Positions 1 through 6,934 of a DNA stretch of 64,000 nucleotides are shown here, one piece after another. Each line of letters begins with the position of its first letter. Positions within the stretch are counted from its first letter, which is position 1. Source of the stretch: Halomarina ordinaria (GTDB lineage: Archaea; Halobacteriota; Halobacteria; Halobacteriales; Haloarculaceae); the NCBI RefSeq assembly GCF_030553305.1, contig NZ_JARRAH010000001.1, positions 2,542,001 through 2,606,000 on the forward strand, given 5' to 3'. The translations under genes were made by a program, and so were the position numbers. Under the pieces are notes generated by a model. It was given only the letters and a program-made list of their open reading frames with translations. It was not told the DNA's origin and searched no databases.

Positions 1-54
1 TATTCTCTAACGATTTTCTAAATTGCTCACCACGTGTGGTCATTTGAAGCTGTC

Positions 55-702
55 TCACCGGAACTGGTTTCGGCGAAGTGCATCACCGACTTCCTGCGCT
101 GCTTTACCCAGTAACAAAATCCCGCCAATAACCAGTCCACTCTCCACCAGCTGCTCTCCAAGCCCCTTTTTATCCGGCTTATGGTCTAGCGTATCCCGTT
201 TGCCGGCTGGAATCTCCGAGATACTCTCGATAGCCTCCTCAACCCACTCGGACATGTTCTGCTTCCCATTGTCCTCCTTCCACTGATACGTCGGGAAGAT
301 TCTCGATAGAGCGACCTCACCAGACCTGGTATCGATGTAGTAGTGGTCCAACGGATTTTCGCCCCAAGACCCACGCTTACCTTGTCTGTTCTTTAGAGAA
401 TCGATACGGATACCGAGAAGCGCGTTCCCACGCTCGATGCTCTTCTCTATCTCGTACTGGACGAACTCCCGTTCGGCGGTCTTTTCACCGATGAGGATGG
501 CTGTGACGGATGTATGCTGGAGTTGTCGGTCAATCCATCTCCGAATCGCCTTCTTCGTCTTCAGCTTCACCTCTTCCTGTTCGGCTGCGTCGAAGAACCC
601 GGCGGCTTCACGGTCCGGGTGAGTGACCCAACTATTCCGGACCTGGTTTGCCCTCCAGACGTCGCGCTGGAAGTGGTAACTGAAGAAAACTCGTCTAGCC
701 AA
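55..702 (-). CDS. TIR-like (DUF1863/ThsB-type) protein with C-terminal tail
   Basis: About 215 residues. The N-terminal 150 residues match the MTH538 TIR-like fold used by Thoeris ThsB proteins: a VFFSYHFQRD opening strand, a W-R-x-x-Q-V-R-N-S-W segment, and a TSVTAILIGE strand followed by W/Y-E-I-E-x-S. It is a close paralogue of the TIR protein two genes upstream (1131-1616), but carries a further 55 residues ending in a hydrophobic stretch (VIGGILLLG) that may bind membrane. Family knowledge: such TIR proteins make cyclic-ADP-ribose-type signals from NAD on infection; that activity is inferred here. I place the start at TTG 702 because a GGAGGT lies upstream and this aligns the N-terminus with the paralogue; GTG 711 is the alternative. 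It overlaps the preceding membrane gene by 8 bases, so the three genes form one operon. Confidence 0.8.
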   Translation of the reverse strand: MARRVFFSYHFQRDVWRANQVRNSWVTHPDREAAGFFDAAEQEEVKLKTKKAIRRWIDRQLQHTSVTAILIGEKTAEREFVQYEIEKSIERGNALLGIRIDSLKNRQGKRGSWGENPLDHYYIDTRSGEVALSRIFPTYQWKEDNGKQNMSEWVEEAIESISEIPAGKRDTLDHKPDKKGLGEQLVESGLVIGGILLLGKAAQEVGDALRRNQFR

Positions 703-1144
703 GAGCAGCACCTCCGTTCGTATAGATCGTCACGACACTGAATCCGATGAGGAGCAATGCAATCACACCGTAGAAGAGAACAAGTGTCGTTGAAAACATC
801 ATCGGGATAAACCCGTCTATGTCGTTTTCGAACCGGGATGCATCGAGGTCGAACAGGTGTTCGTCCGACTCTGGTCGTGCCTGACGGACCCAGTTGTAGA
901 GTTCTCGGTATTTGCACTCCTGCCGGAGGTAGTACGCGTCGAGACCCCAGAATCCGATAAGTGGGAGCACGGCTCCGAATAGTTGGAAGTTGCTGGTTCG
1001 GAAGAGCAGCGCCACGACGACCAACGTGACGGTCCATCCCTTGATTTTGAAGGAGTTCGATGCCTGCCGGTCGATGATGTTCTGAATCATCTCGAACTCC
1101 TGGTACATGTGCTCGCGGGGGATCGGTTCGTCATCGTCCGGCAA
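695..1144 (-). CDS. Small membrane protein between two TIR genes, putative effector
   Basis: 149 residues, start TTG. An amphipathic N-terminal helix (MYQEFEMIQNIIDRQ) leads into a hydrophobic hairpin (residues about 36-72, WTVTLVVVALLF and LFGAVLPLIGFWG). A soluble loop follows, then a long C-terminal hydrophobic helix (about 117-143, MFSTTLVLFYGVIALLLIGF), giving about three membrane segments. It overlaps both neighbouring TIR genes (14 and 8 bases), so the three are translationally coupled. No enzymatic motif is visible. The position where a Thoeris operon would have thsA suggests a membrane-disrupting effector responding to a TIR product; this is inference. I do not recognise a named family with certainty. 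Confidence 0.75.
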   Translation of the reverse strand: MPDDDEPIPREHMYQEFEMIQNIIDRQASNSFKIKGWTVTLVVVALLFRTSNFQLFGAVLPLIGFWGLDAYYLRQECKYRELYNWVRQARPESDEHLFDLDASRFENDIDGFIPMMFSTTLVLFYGVIALLLIGFSVVTIYTNGGAALG

Positions 1145-1616
1145 TGTTAGCAGCCTCCTCTACCCAGTCGCCGAAGTTGTCGTAGCCTCTGTCCAGCACC
1201 CAGTCGTAGGTGTAGTAGGCGTCCGAGTACCGCCGTCCTGTGTCGGAAAACTGGTGCTGAGTTAGTGGATTAATTCCTCGCGTGTCTCGGAGTCCATTCT
1301 TGCCCTTGATGTTGTCGATGTAGATACCGACGATTCCGTTCCCTTTCTTGACGCTCTCTACAATTTCGTAGTTCACCCACCGTCGTTCCGATGTCTCTTT
1401 CCCGATGAGTACTGCCGTTACTGACGTCCCTTTCAGTTGGTTGTCTATCCACCGTCGGATTGCAGCGTTACCTTGCCGCTCAATCTCCTCCCAATCGCTC
1501 CCCTCAATGAATCCCGCAGACTTGCGGTCTGGCTGGGTAAGCCAGCTATTTCGTACCTGTCCTGCTCGCCACGCGTCTCGTTTGAAATGAAAGCTGAAAA
1601 AGACTGTCCTGACCAT
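1131..1616 (-). CDS. TIR-like (DUF1863/ThsB-type) protein
   Basis: 161 residues, a stand-alone MTH538/DUF1863 TIR-like domain. Visible landmarks: N-terminal strand TVFFSFHFKRD, the W-R-A-G-Q-V-R-N-S-W segment, TSVTAVLIGKET, and RRWVNYEIVESVKKGN, which includes the glutamate region typical of ThsB proteins. It is roughly half identical to the protein at 55-702 but lacks that protein's C-terminal tail. The ATG start is preceded by an AGGAGG ribosome-binding site eight bases upstream. It is the first gene of the TIR-membrane-TIR operon. Likely role: sensing and nucleotide-signal synthesis in anti-phage defence (family inference). Confidence 0.82.
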   Translation of the reverse strand: MVRTVFFSFHFKRDAWRAGQVRNSWLTQPDRKSAGFIEGSDWEEIERQGNAAIRRWIDNQLKGTSVTAVLIGKETSERRWVNYEIVESVKKGNGIVGIYIDNIKGKNGLRDTRGINPLTQHQFSDTGRRYSDAYYTYDWVLDRGYDNFGDWVEEAANIAGR

Positions 1617-2018
1617 CTATTCCCCTCCTAGGCGTTTGTTCATGGGGCCACATTTCTCCACGGAAACAAGAATATTAGCAATCAGGAGTGAAAGTAGAAA
1701 TGAGTCTTGGTAGGCGACCTCCACAGTCTACTGTCCGCGGTTCTCGCTGTTCGCTATTGGTCACGGTCGCCTCAACACATCCATTCTCTGCCACGCTAGA
1801 AAGTACGAGGATTTACGCTAATTTGGCTCTGTTGAAATCCTTCAGAACTGACAGTGGGGAGAGCGACTCTCCCGACCGGTTTTCGCGTATCCGATGCGAA
1901 ACGAACTTCTCAGCAAACCGCAAGACGGCAAGAGGGTTTCAACAAAGCCGGATTATCATTAATCTCCTGCCCAACAAACTGGGTTAATAAGCACCGACAA
2001 GTAGTACTACGTACGCAG

Positions 2019-2894
2019 ATGGGCCACGTCTACTACCACCATCCCGGTGACAAGCAGTTCTCTCTTGACTTCGTGCATCCGGACCCTGCCGAAGTCGTCT
2101 CGCAGATCGTCGGCTACGACAACGACGTCGCGGTGAAGGTCCAGTCCTACGATATCGATGAAACGTTCTACGTCGTCTACATGTCTCGCGTCGGTGGTGG
2201 CCCCGTTCGTGAGATCGACTTCGATCTCAAAGCGTCACTCGCAAAGATGAGCGACGACAACAGCACCATCGTCGTCCGGCTGCTCGAGATCTACCGCGCC
2301 CTCATCGCTCAGAACGAAGAAGAAGAAGGCGTCCCTGTCGAGGCATACAAGAAGATTGACGTCGACGCGCTACCGGACGTGCTTGATCGGACGTCCTGGG
2401 AGGGCTCAGCAACAGCCGTTGCAGGTCGGCTTGCCTCGAACCTGATTCTGAAACACGCACTTCCGAACGCCAACCACCGGACTGCTGTCGCACTGGTCCA
2501 GTTCTACCTCCGACGTCTGAACCCGGACTTCTCGATGCCGGAAACGTCCGTCGAAATCGATCCAGAATCGTACGACTGGCGGGAGTGGGTGAACGAGTAC
2601 ATCAACGAGTCGAAGCGGCTGCTGACCGTTCGACGGAAGAACGTCCTCTTCAAGCATCTGTACCGCTTCGGCGCGAGAACGCTTGAGCGGAAACACGCAG
2701 TCGAAATCGACCTGACTGCATACGAGCTGGATATGTACCCGAGTGAGGCGAAGATCGTCTACGCGGAGCAGCACGAAGACCTCTGGATCGAGTTCGTCGA
2801 GGAGGCCGTCGAACGCGCAGGCTATCCGGAGCTGAAGGAAACGCCGGGGCTATCGAAAGCAGAGTTCGCTGAAAAGATTCGGAACCTCGACTAA
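2019..2894 (+). CDS. Fic/Doc-like protein
   Basis: 291 residues from the ATG at 2019; an in-frame extension to 1854 exists but has no supporting signal. The central motif H-A-L-P-N-A-N-H-R-T (residues about 145-154) corresponds to the Fic/Doc catalytic loop HxFx(D/E)(G/A)N(G/K)R. The acidic residue is replaced by Asn and the Phe by Leu, so AMPylation or phosphorylation activity is uncertain. The N-terminal 90 residues form an extra beta-rich domain. The protein is highly acidic, as expected in a halophile. No adjacent gene is a classical Phd antitoxin; only a 34-residue open frame lies convergent downstream. It may be a toxin-type or regulatory Fic protein. Confidence 0.55.
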   Translation: MGHVYYHHPGDKQFSLDFVHPDPAEVVSQIVGYDNDVAVKVQSYDIDETFYVVYMSRVGGGPVREIDFDLKASLAKMSDDNSTIVVRLLEIYRALIAQNEEEEGVPVEAYKKIDVDALPDVLDRTSWEGSATAVAGRLASNLILKHALPNANHRTAVALVQFYLRRLNPDFSMPETSVEIDPESYDWREWVNEYINESKRLLTVRRKNVLFKHLYRFGARTLERKHAVEIDLTAYELDMYPSEAKIVYAEQHEDLWIEFVEEAVERAGYPELKETPGLSKAEFAEKIRNLD

Positions 2895-2903
2895 GCGGCT
2901 CTG

Positions 2904-3008
2904 TTAGTCTTGGAGCGTGGCGACTGTTCGGCCCGTTTCCTCGGCCTCTTCGCTGCGCGACATATTGTACGTCGCGAGCGCTTCGTCAACCGCCTCATCA
3001 AGACTCAT
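2904..3008 (-). CDS. Very small acidic protein
   Basis: A 34-residue open frame with ATG start, beginning MSLDEAVDEALATY and rich in Asp, Glu and Ala, convergent with the Fic-like gene and ending 10 bases from its stop. It could be a small antitoxin or the relic of a longer ribbon-helix-helix protein. No domain is recognisable and its coding nature rests only on composition and placement. Confidence 0.3.
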   Translation of the reverse strand: MSLDEAVDEALATYNMSRSEEAEETGRTVATLQD

Positions 3009-3311
3009 TGGTCAACCTAGTTTTGACTCTTCCAGCGTATAAACGCTTGGATGGCCAAGAAGAGACGCTAAGAAATCGAAATCAAGCTTCACGGTCTCTG
3101 AAGTGCAAATTTCACCCACTATTTGCTTCGAGAGTTACTTCGTGAGATGGGAGTCTGCATGATGCAATCGGAAGGACTTGGCGTGGAACCGTTGATATAG
3201 AGAAATATCACACCGTATCAGCATGATTTGGTAGCATGAGCGCCAGACGCTTGCTTATTCCAGGTTTTCATTAGCGCTGGTCATCCAGAATTCTGGATCC
3301 GGAAGAGACAC

Positions 3312-3427
3312 ACCTCAATCGATTTGTTGTGAGAGACCACCAAACCCTAGAGACGCACCCCTATCGACTTGTTATCGGTGCCGAGAGAGCTAGACCGCTG
3401 CAGCACCCTCGCCCCTATCGATTTGTT
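3312..3427 (+). repeat. Three iteron-like direct repeats
   Basis: Seventeen-base units start at 3312, 3357 and 3411. Their shared core is CC(T/C)C(A/T)ATCGA(T/C)TTGTT, with spacings of 45 and 54 bases. A fourth partial match (GTATCGATTCGGTCCCT) follows the third unit. They are close to, but not part of, the palindrome at 3457. They could be binding sites for a replication or partition protein, or for a repressor. Confidence 0.55.
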
Positions 3428-3456
3428 CCGTATCGATTCGGTCCCTCTCTACCCAG

Positions 3457-3497
3457 TTAACCAACAAAAGCTGTTGTTCAACAGTCCCGTTGGTTAA
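3457..3497. repeat. Long spaced palindrome, copy 1
   Basis: Arms TTAACCAAC (3457-3465) and GTTGGTTAA (3489-3497) with a 23-base spacer. The same arms recur at 9611-9651 and 54022-54061 with 23- and 22-base spacers, while spacer and flanking sequences differ. That pattern suggests a protein-binding or recombination site rather than a duplicated element. Confidence 0.75.
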
Positions 3498-3579
3498 GGA
3501 AGATCGTACTAATATCGACCTCTATAGTGCGATGTTCAGAATGATCCACTATTGGTCCCCCCACAGCGGTTTGCCTGAG

Positions 3580-3789
3580 TTACTCTTCGATTCCGCGAAC
3601 ATCGATATTCCGCCATTCGAGGTTGCGATCCTCGAATGCGTCTTTCACCTTCTCAGGGTCAACGTCGTCGCTAAACTCGTGCTCATTCCACTGCCCACCG
3701 CCAACGCCCTTGTTGTGGTCGATGGTGTGCACAAAGCCGCTAATTTCTATAGAGATGTCACAGTCCGATCGATTCGAGACCAGGGACAT
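3580..3789 (-). CDS. Small acidic hypothetical protein
   Basis: 69 residues, ending about 90 bases after palindrome copy 1. It has the acidic composition of haloarchaeal proteins and a plausible alpha/beta pattern (CDISIEISGFVHTID, then a charged helix VDPEKVKDAFEDRNLEW). It overlaps the 3' end of the next gene upstream by 32 bases, consistent with coupling to it and to the TROVE gene on the same strand. No family recognised. Confidence 0.45.
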   Translation of the reverse strand: MSLVSNRSDCDISIEISGFVHTIDHNKGVGGGQWNEHEFSDDVDPEKVKDAFEDRNLEWRNIDVRGIEE

Positions 3790-4045
3790 CGGCCAGCCGT
3801 GCCCTCACCTCGGTATCGGTTATCCTTGTAGTCCAGTGAAGGGTGACACCGACCGTGATGATCGTTGCCGAAAGCTGCGGCTCGATACCCTGCAACTCGT
3901 CAACCGTGACGTCAGCGACACCTTCGGCCCGCAAGAGGCGCTCCGTGGCATCGGTAACCAGGTCGCTGTTCGTTCCACATGGTATGCGGATTGTGACGAC
4001 AGCGGTCGTAATCGATTCGGGGTCGTTGTCACTGGTGGTTGCCAT
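3758..4045 (-). CDS. Small hypothetical protein downstream of the TROVE gene
   Basis: 95 residues from the ATG at 4045; a longer in-frame version to 4090 is possible. A predicted beta-alpha-beta pattern (TAVVTIRIPCG, VTDATERLLRAEGVADVTVDEL, SATIITVGVTLHW) looks like a small ferredoxin-like fold. It lies on the same strand as, and downstream of, tRNA-Gly(GCC) and the TROVE gene, so it may belong to that unit. Function unknown. Confidence 0.5.
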   Translation of the reverse strand: MATTSDNDPESITTAVVTIRIPCGTNSDLVTDATERLLRAEGVADVTVDELQGIEPQLSATIITVGVTLHWTTRITDTEVRARLADVPGLESIGL

Positions 4046-4107
4046 GATGTCACCTCTCTCAAGGAGCGTCGCACGGGCTGTCTGATCCACGAGCTGCGCT
4101 CCGAGTG

Positions 4108-4178
4108 TGCGAGGGACGATTCGAACGCCCGTTTCGGTCGTGGCACGACCGCGTGATACCGAGCTACACTACTCGCAC
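4108..4178 (-). tRNA. tRNA-Gly(GCC)
   Basis: Acceptor stem GTGCGAG/CTCGCAC, D stem GTG/CAC, anticodon stem CGGTC/GACCG closing loop GTGCCAC (anticodon GCC), and T arm with TTCGAAT loop. It is separated from the main array by the TROVE gene and lies only 27 bases after that gene's stop codon, so the protein gene is embedded within the tRNA array. Confidence 0.88.
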
Positions 4179-4205
4179 TCGACGAAGAAAGATGAGAGGG
4201 CAACG

Positions 4206-5735
4206 CTATGCAGGCTCGAATGCGCCAATCTCATCGATGACCTGCATCGGGTTCTCGGCGTATTCGATGAACGAGAGCACGTTCTCCGACCAGCCGGAGA
4301 TGTTGTAGACGTTCTCGTACCCCTCCGGGGTTACGAGATCGCCGTAGGCCGCGAGGTCGACCAGGTACAGCGCGGTGTCCGGCGTGACCTCGTCCCGATA
4401 GGCGTCGAATGCCGCCTTGACCGTCTGGGTATCGCGCGCCATGAACAGCGTGCTGTCCCAGATCTGCATGTCAGTGAAGACCACGATTCGCTCGACGGGG
4501 TCGCCTCGGTCGCGAAGGTACTCTAATGCCTTCCAGCCGTTCGTCGAATTCCCGACGTCCTCGTCGATACCCAGGACCGCTTCTTGGCGTTGCAGTACTG
4601 GCGTGTCCACGTGCATCGGAACGGTCTGGAAGTCGTCACCGAACCCACCGACCCGCGCACCCTGCTCGGCCAGGATCGCACCGAACAACGCACCGATTTC
4701 CTTCAGGCGGAGCGTGCTGCTCCGAGACAGCGCCATGTCCATCGACCCTGAGAGGTCCACGGCGACGAACGTGTCTCCAAGTCCGTCAGGCACCGTCTCG
4801 ACAGCGAAGTCGATTGCGTTCTCCAGCCACCGCTCAACTGCTGGTGCCTGGACGTCAGCAGTCTGGAGCGCGGTGTACGCCTGGTAGTACCGGAATGGAT
4901 ACAGCGGCGCGTGTCGGACTGCCTCCAAGTCGAGGTGATTCACGACAGTGTCCTCCGGAACGCCGGCTTCGAGCATGTTCCGGAGGTTCCGGATCGACGC
5001 GAAGATGGGCAGCGTGTACTCGTCGTCCTCGATGAGCAGTTCCCAGGCGTCTTGGGTGTTGCCGCGCTCGGAGATAACCGTCTCCCACGTGTTCGGCGAC
5101 GGCAGTGGTTCGACGTCGGGATAGTCGTCAAGGTCGCCGCGCATGAACCGCTCGAACAGCACCTCCTGATCGGCGTCGACCGGCTTCGGGTGGACGCGAT
5201 TGAACACGTCGTGCAGCGTCACCTCGCGCCGCGACAGCTCGTACTTGCCCAGGGTGTAGGCGTCCGCCATCGAGACGAGCGCGTCTTCGATGCCGCGTCG
5301 AAGCGGCCACGGGGCAGTCCCGCCGAACAGCTGGTCGTGGATCGCGAGCACGGTCGCCGTCTCGTCCATCCGCTGGATGATCGCCGGTGCCCACTCGCGG
5401 ATGAGTGACTCGGGGGAATCGTCCTTGAACCGGTCGTCGTTGGCTGCCAGCACGAGCAGGACCTGTGGGATGTCCCGCAGGTAGAGTTCCTGGCGCGCGT
5501 ACGCGGCGAGCTTCAGGACGAACTCCGGGTCCTCATCTGCCGCCGCGTCGAACTGTCGAACGACAGCAGCGAGTTGCTCGTCATCGGTCTCGTAGAACGA
5601 GCCCTCTAGCAGCTGGTTGATCGTGCGCTTGTACAGTGCGAGTCGAGGGTCGGCAGGCTCGAACGCCTCCCCACCTTCGTAGTTGGTGGTTCGCGTCGCC
5701 TCCGCGACCGTTTGCTTTGGCTTGTTGAATTCCAT
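4206..5735 (-). CDS. TROVE-domain protein, Ro60/Rsr homologue
   Basis: 509 residues. Residues about 1-300 form the helical TROVE repeat ring that in Ro60 and bacterial Rsr binds Y RNAs and misfolded RNA ends. From about residue 315 a von Willebrand A domain follows, with an intact MIDAS motif DLSGSM (about 325-331) and a downstream TDMQIW strand. Length and order match Ro60 (about 520-540 residues). It is co-directional with, and sandwiched between, tRNA genes: tRNA-Arg ends 69 bases upstream and tRNA-Gly begins 27 bases downstream. In bacteria and some mycobacteriophages, Rsr genes sit beside Y RNAs that mimic tRNAs, so RNA scaffolding or tRNA quality control on this locus is a reasonable inference. 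Confidence 0.92.
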   Translation of the reverse strand: MEFNKPKQTVAEATRTTNYEGGEAFEPADPRLALYKRTINQLLEGSFYETDDEQLAAVVRQFDAAADEDPEFVLKLAAYARQELYLRDIPQVLLVLAANDDRFKDDSPESLIREWAPAIIQRMDETATVLAIHDQLFGGTAPWPLRRGIEDALVSMADAYTLGKYELSRREVTLHDVFNRVHPKPVDADQEVLFERFMRGDLDDYPDVEPLPSPNTWETVISERGNTQDAWELLIEDDEYTLPIFASIRNLRNMLEAGVPEDTVVNHLDLEAVRHAPLYPFRYYQAYTALQTADVQAPAVERWLENAIDFAVETVPDGLGDTFVAVDLSGSMDMALSRSSTLRLKEIGALFGAILAEQGARVGGFGDDFQTVPMHVDTPVLQRQEAVLGIDEDVGNSTNGWKALEYLRDRGDPVERIVVFTDMQIWDSTLFMARDTQTVKAAFDAYRDEVTPDTALYLVDLAAYGDLVTPEGYENVYNISGWSENVLSFIEYAENPMQVIDEIGAFEPA

Positions 5736-5803
5736 ACTATCACTCGGAGCCGCAACAGGCGACTCCGATACCGGTGCTGCTCACCCGTGGTGCGAGCAGC
5801 GAA

Positions 5804-5878
5804 CGTCCCCGGCACGATTCGAACGTGCGACACCCGGCTTCGGAGGCCGGTGCTCTGTCCTGGCTGAGCTACGGGGAC
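5804..5878 (-). tRNA. tRNA-Arg(CCG)
   Basis: Acceptor GTCCCCG/CGGGGAC, anticodon stem CCGGC/GCCGG with loop CTCCGAA (anticodon CCG), and T arm GCACG-TTCGAAT-CGTGC. CCA is not encoded. It is the tRNA closest upstream of the TROVE gene. Confidence 0.9.
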
Positions 5879-5948
5879 ACAGACGTGGCCGGAAAACTGC
5901 TGGAGCCTGGACAGCGTGCAGCCAGATTACACTACGGTGGACGAACGG

Positions 5949-6024
5949 ATTCCACCGCCGGGATTCGAACCCGGACTTCCGGCTCCTGAGGCGAAGTATG
6001 GCTCCACCTCGACGGCCACGGAAT
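5949..6024 (-). tRNA. tRNA-like element A (possible Leu CAG, divergent)
   Basis: A normal T arm (CCGGG-TTCGAAT-CCCGG) is present. The acceptor stem ATTCCGT/GTGGAAT needs two wobble pairs, and two unpaired bases separate it from the T stem. A seven-base loop CTCAGGA would give anticodon CAG, but its stem carries a two-base bulge. An alternative 6-bp stem GAGGTG/CGCCTC competes with it. It may be a decayed tRNA or a tRNA-mimicking RNA. Confidence 0.45.
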
Positions 6025-6067
6025 GAGTGACGGCGACCGGAACACTGTCGGAGCGGGATCCGGTGTC

Positions 6068-6087
6068 GAGAGCACCCACGTGCTCTC
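6068..6087. other. Perfect 8-bp hairpin between tRNA-like elements A and B
   Basis: GAGAGCAC and GTGCTCTC pair perfectly around the loop CCAC. It lies in a 90-base gap of the array. No tRNA features are present, and it could be part of a longer structured RNA or a processing or termination signal. Confidence 0.5.
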
Positions 6088-6114
6088 TTTGTCCGGGATG
6101 TTCTCGATGGTCTG

Positions 6115-6182
6115 GTGGCCACCGACAGGATTTGAACCTGCGAGTTCCTGGCGAAGCAACGCTCCGAATCGACGGTCGCCAC
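6115..6182 (-). tRNA. tRNA-like element B, short and non-canonical
   Basis: 68 bases. The T arm (GCAGG-TTCAAAT-CCTGT) is intact. The ends pair over 10 positions with a single G-G mismatch, extending past a normal acceptor stem. D and anticodon arms do not fold canonically; a loop TTCGCCA exists but its stem has a mismatch. It resembles an acceptor/T-arm minihelix more than a working tRNA. Confidence 0.4.
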
Positions 6183-6363
6183 GGGTGGTCGAGAAACTGA
6201 CGGCGCGACGGGCTATGACTCCCGGTGTGGGCCTTGCGGGCGAAGAAACGCACCGTCTCGCCGACCACCCACTGTTGGGAACTGACAGTAGATGCGTCAC
6301 CGATCTGCGTCGCTACCTTGACAGTACAACGCAGAATCGCCGCTGTCCACTGCCAGTCCCGAG
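6183..6363. other. 181-base gap in the tRNA array
   Basis: No T-arm sequence and no convincing coding frame. Some short self-complementary segments are present on the minus strand, but I cannot assign a defined RNA. It is long enough to contain a Y-type RNA transcribed with the array. Confidence 0.35.
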
Positions 6364-6440
6364 TGCTCCCGAGGGGAATCGAACCCCCGACCTCCAGCTT
6401 GAAAGGCTGGCGTCCCTCGCCAACGGGGACTCCAGGAGCA
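6364..6440 (-). tRNA. tRNA-Glu(TTC)
   Basis: Acceptor TGCTCCT/GGGAGCA (one G-T pair), anticodon stem CCAGC/GCTGG with loop CTTTCAA (anticodon TTC), and T arm GGGGG-TTCGATT-CCCCT. Confidence 0.88.
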
Positions 6441-6464
6441 TGACTGCATGGAACAGTGGGTCCG

Positions 6465-6542
6465 AGCGCCTGGGGAAGGACTCGAACCTCCCGCAACCGG
6501 GGTAACAGCCCGGCACCCCCACCTAGGGGGTCTCCCAGGCAC
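6465..6542 (-). tRNA. tRNA-Asn(GTT)
   Basis: Acceptor GTGCCTG/CAGGCGC, a strong D stem (ACCCC/GGGGT), anticodon stem CCGGG/CCCGG with loop CTGTTAC (anticodon GTT), and T loop TTCGAGT. Base 8 is G rather than U, which is unusual. Confidence 0.82.
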
Positions 6543-6546
6543 CGAG

Positions 6547-6619
6547 AGGGCCCGACGGGATTCGAACCCGCTATCCTGCGGTTAAAAGCCGCTCGCCTGT
6601 CCTCATAGGCTCCGGGCCC
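6547..6619 (-). tRNA. tRNA-Lys(TTT)
   Basis: Acceptor GGGCCCG/CGGGCCC, anticodon stem GCGG/CCGC with an A-A closing mismatch and loop CTTTTAA (anticodon TTT), and T arm GCGGG-TTCGAAT-CCCGT. It lies five bases from tRNA-Asn. Confidence 0.88.
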
Positions 6620-6622
6620 ACA

Positions 6623-6696
6623 TGCTCCAGCCCGGATTCGAACCGGGGGCTCGGCCGTGAGAGGGCCGTGAGTTTGGCCGCTACTCCACTGGAGCA
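6623..6696 (-). tRNA. tRNA-Glu(CTC)
   Basis: Acceptor TGCTCCA/TGGAGCA, D stem GAGT/ACTC, anticodon stem CGGCC/GGCCG with loop CTCTCAC (anticodon CTC), and T loop TTCGAAT. It is only four bases from tRNA-Lys, and is the second Glu isoacceptor of the array. Confidence 0.88.
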
Positions 6697-6730
6697 GGGG
6701 TGGCCTCGCCCGCGAAGGGTCATCGGCCAG

Positions 6731-6855
6731 TGGGACGGGCAGGATTCGAACCTGCGTGTTCTCTTTAAAGGTGAGACGAAGGAACTCTCACCGTCGCACC
6801 GGGTCTCCGGTGAAAACTCGGCAAGAGTGTGAATGCCTGGCTCTTCCACCGTCCC
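6731..6855 (-). tRNA. tRNA-like element C with long central insertion
   Basis: The ends pair as a perfect acceptor (GGGACGG/CCGTCCC), with D-like stem AAGAG/CTCTT and a normal T arm GCAGG-TTCGAAT-CCTGC. The 125-base length is about 50 more than a tRNA. The centre can form two competing strong stems: TTTTCACCG with CGGTGAGAG, or GGTGAGA with TCTCACC. I cannot place an anticodon with confidence. It is either an intron-bearing tRNA (archaeal introns sit in the anticodon arm) or a tRNA-mimic RNA with an inserted domain. Confidence 0.5.
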
Positions 6856-6859
6856 GCAG

Positions 6860-6931
6860 TCTCCCCGGCACGACTCGAACGTGCGTCTCCTCTTCTACAG
6901 AGAGGTGTCGTCGCCGCTAGACCACGGGGAG
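6860..6931 (-). tRNA. tRNA-Tyr(GTA)
   Basis: Acceptor CTCCCCG/CGGGGAG, anticodon stem CCTCT/AGAGG with loop CTGTAGA (anticodon GTA), T arm GCACG-TTCGAGT-CGTGC, and discriminator A. Confidence 0.9.
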
Positions 6932-6934
6932 GAG

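Larger units (their letters stand above)
3009..3579. other. Intergenic region of 570 bases with repeats and a palindrome
   Basis: No convincing gene. It holds three imperfect 17-bp direct repeats (3312-3427) and one copy of the TTAACCAAC/GTTGGTTAA palindrome (3457-3497), both listed separately. It is less GC-rich than the flanking genes. Confidence 0.6.

Noticed and set aside
3312-3427. CRISPR array
   Set aside because: Only three short imperfect repeats with unequal spacing, and no cas gene in the window.
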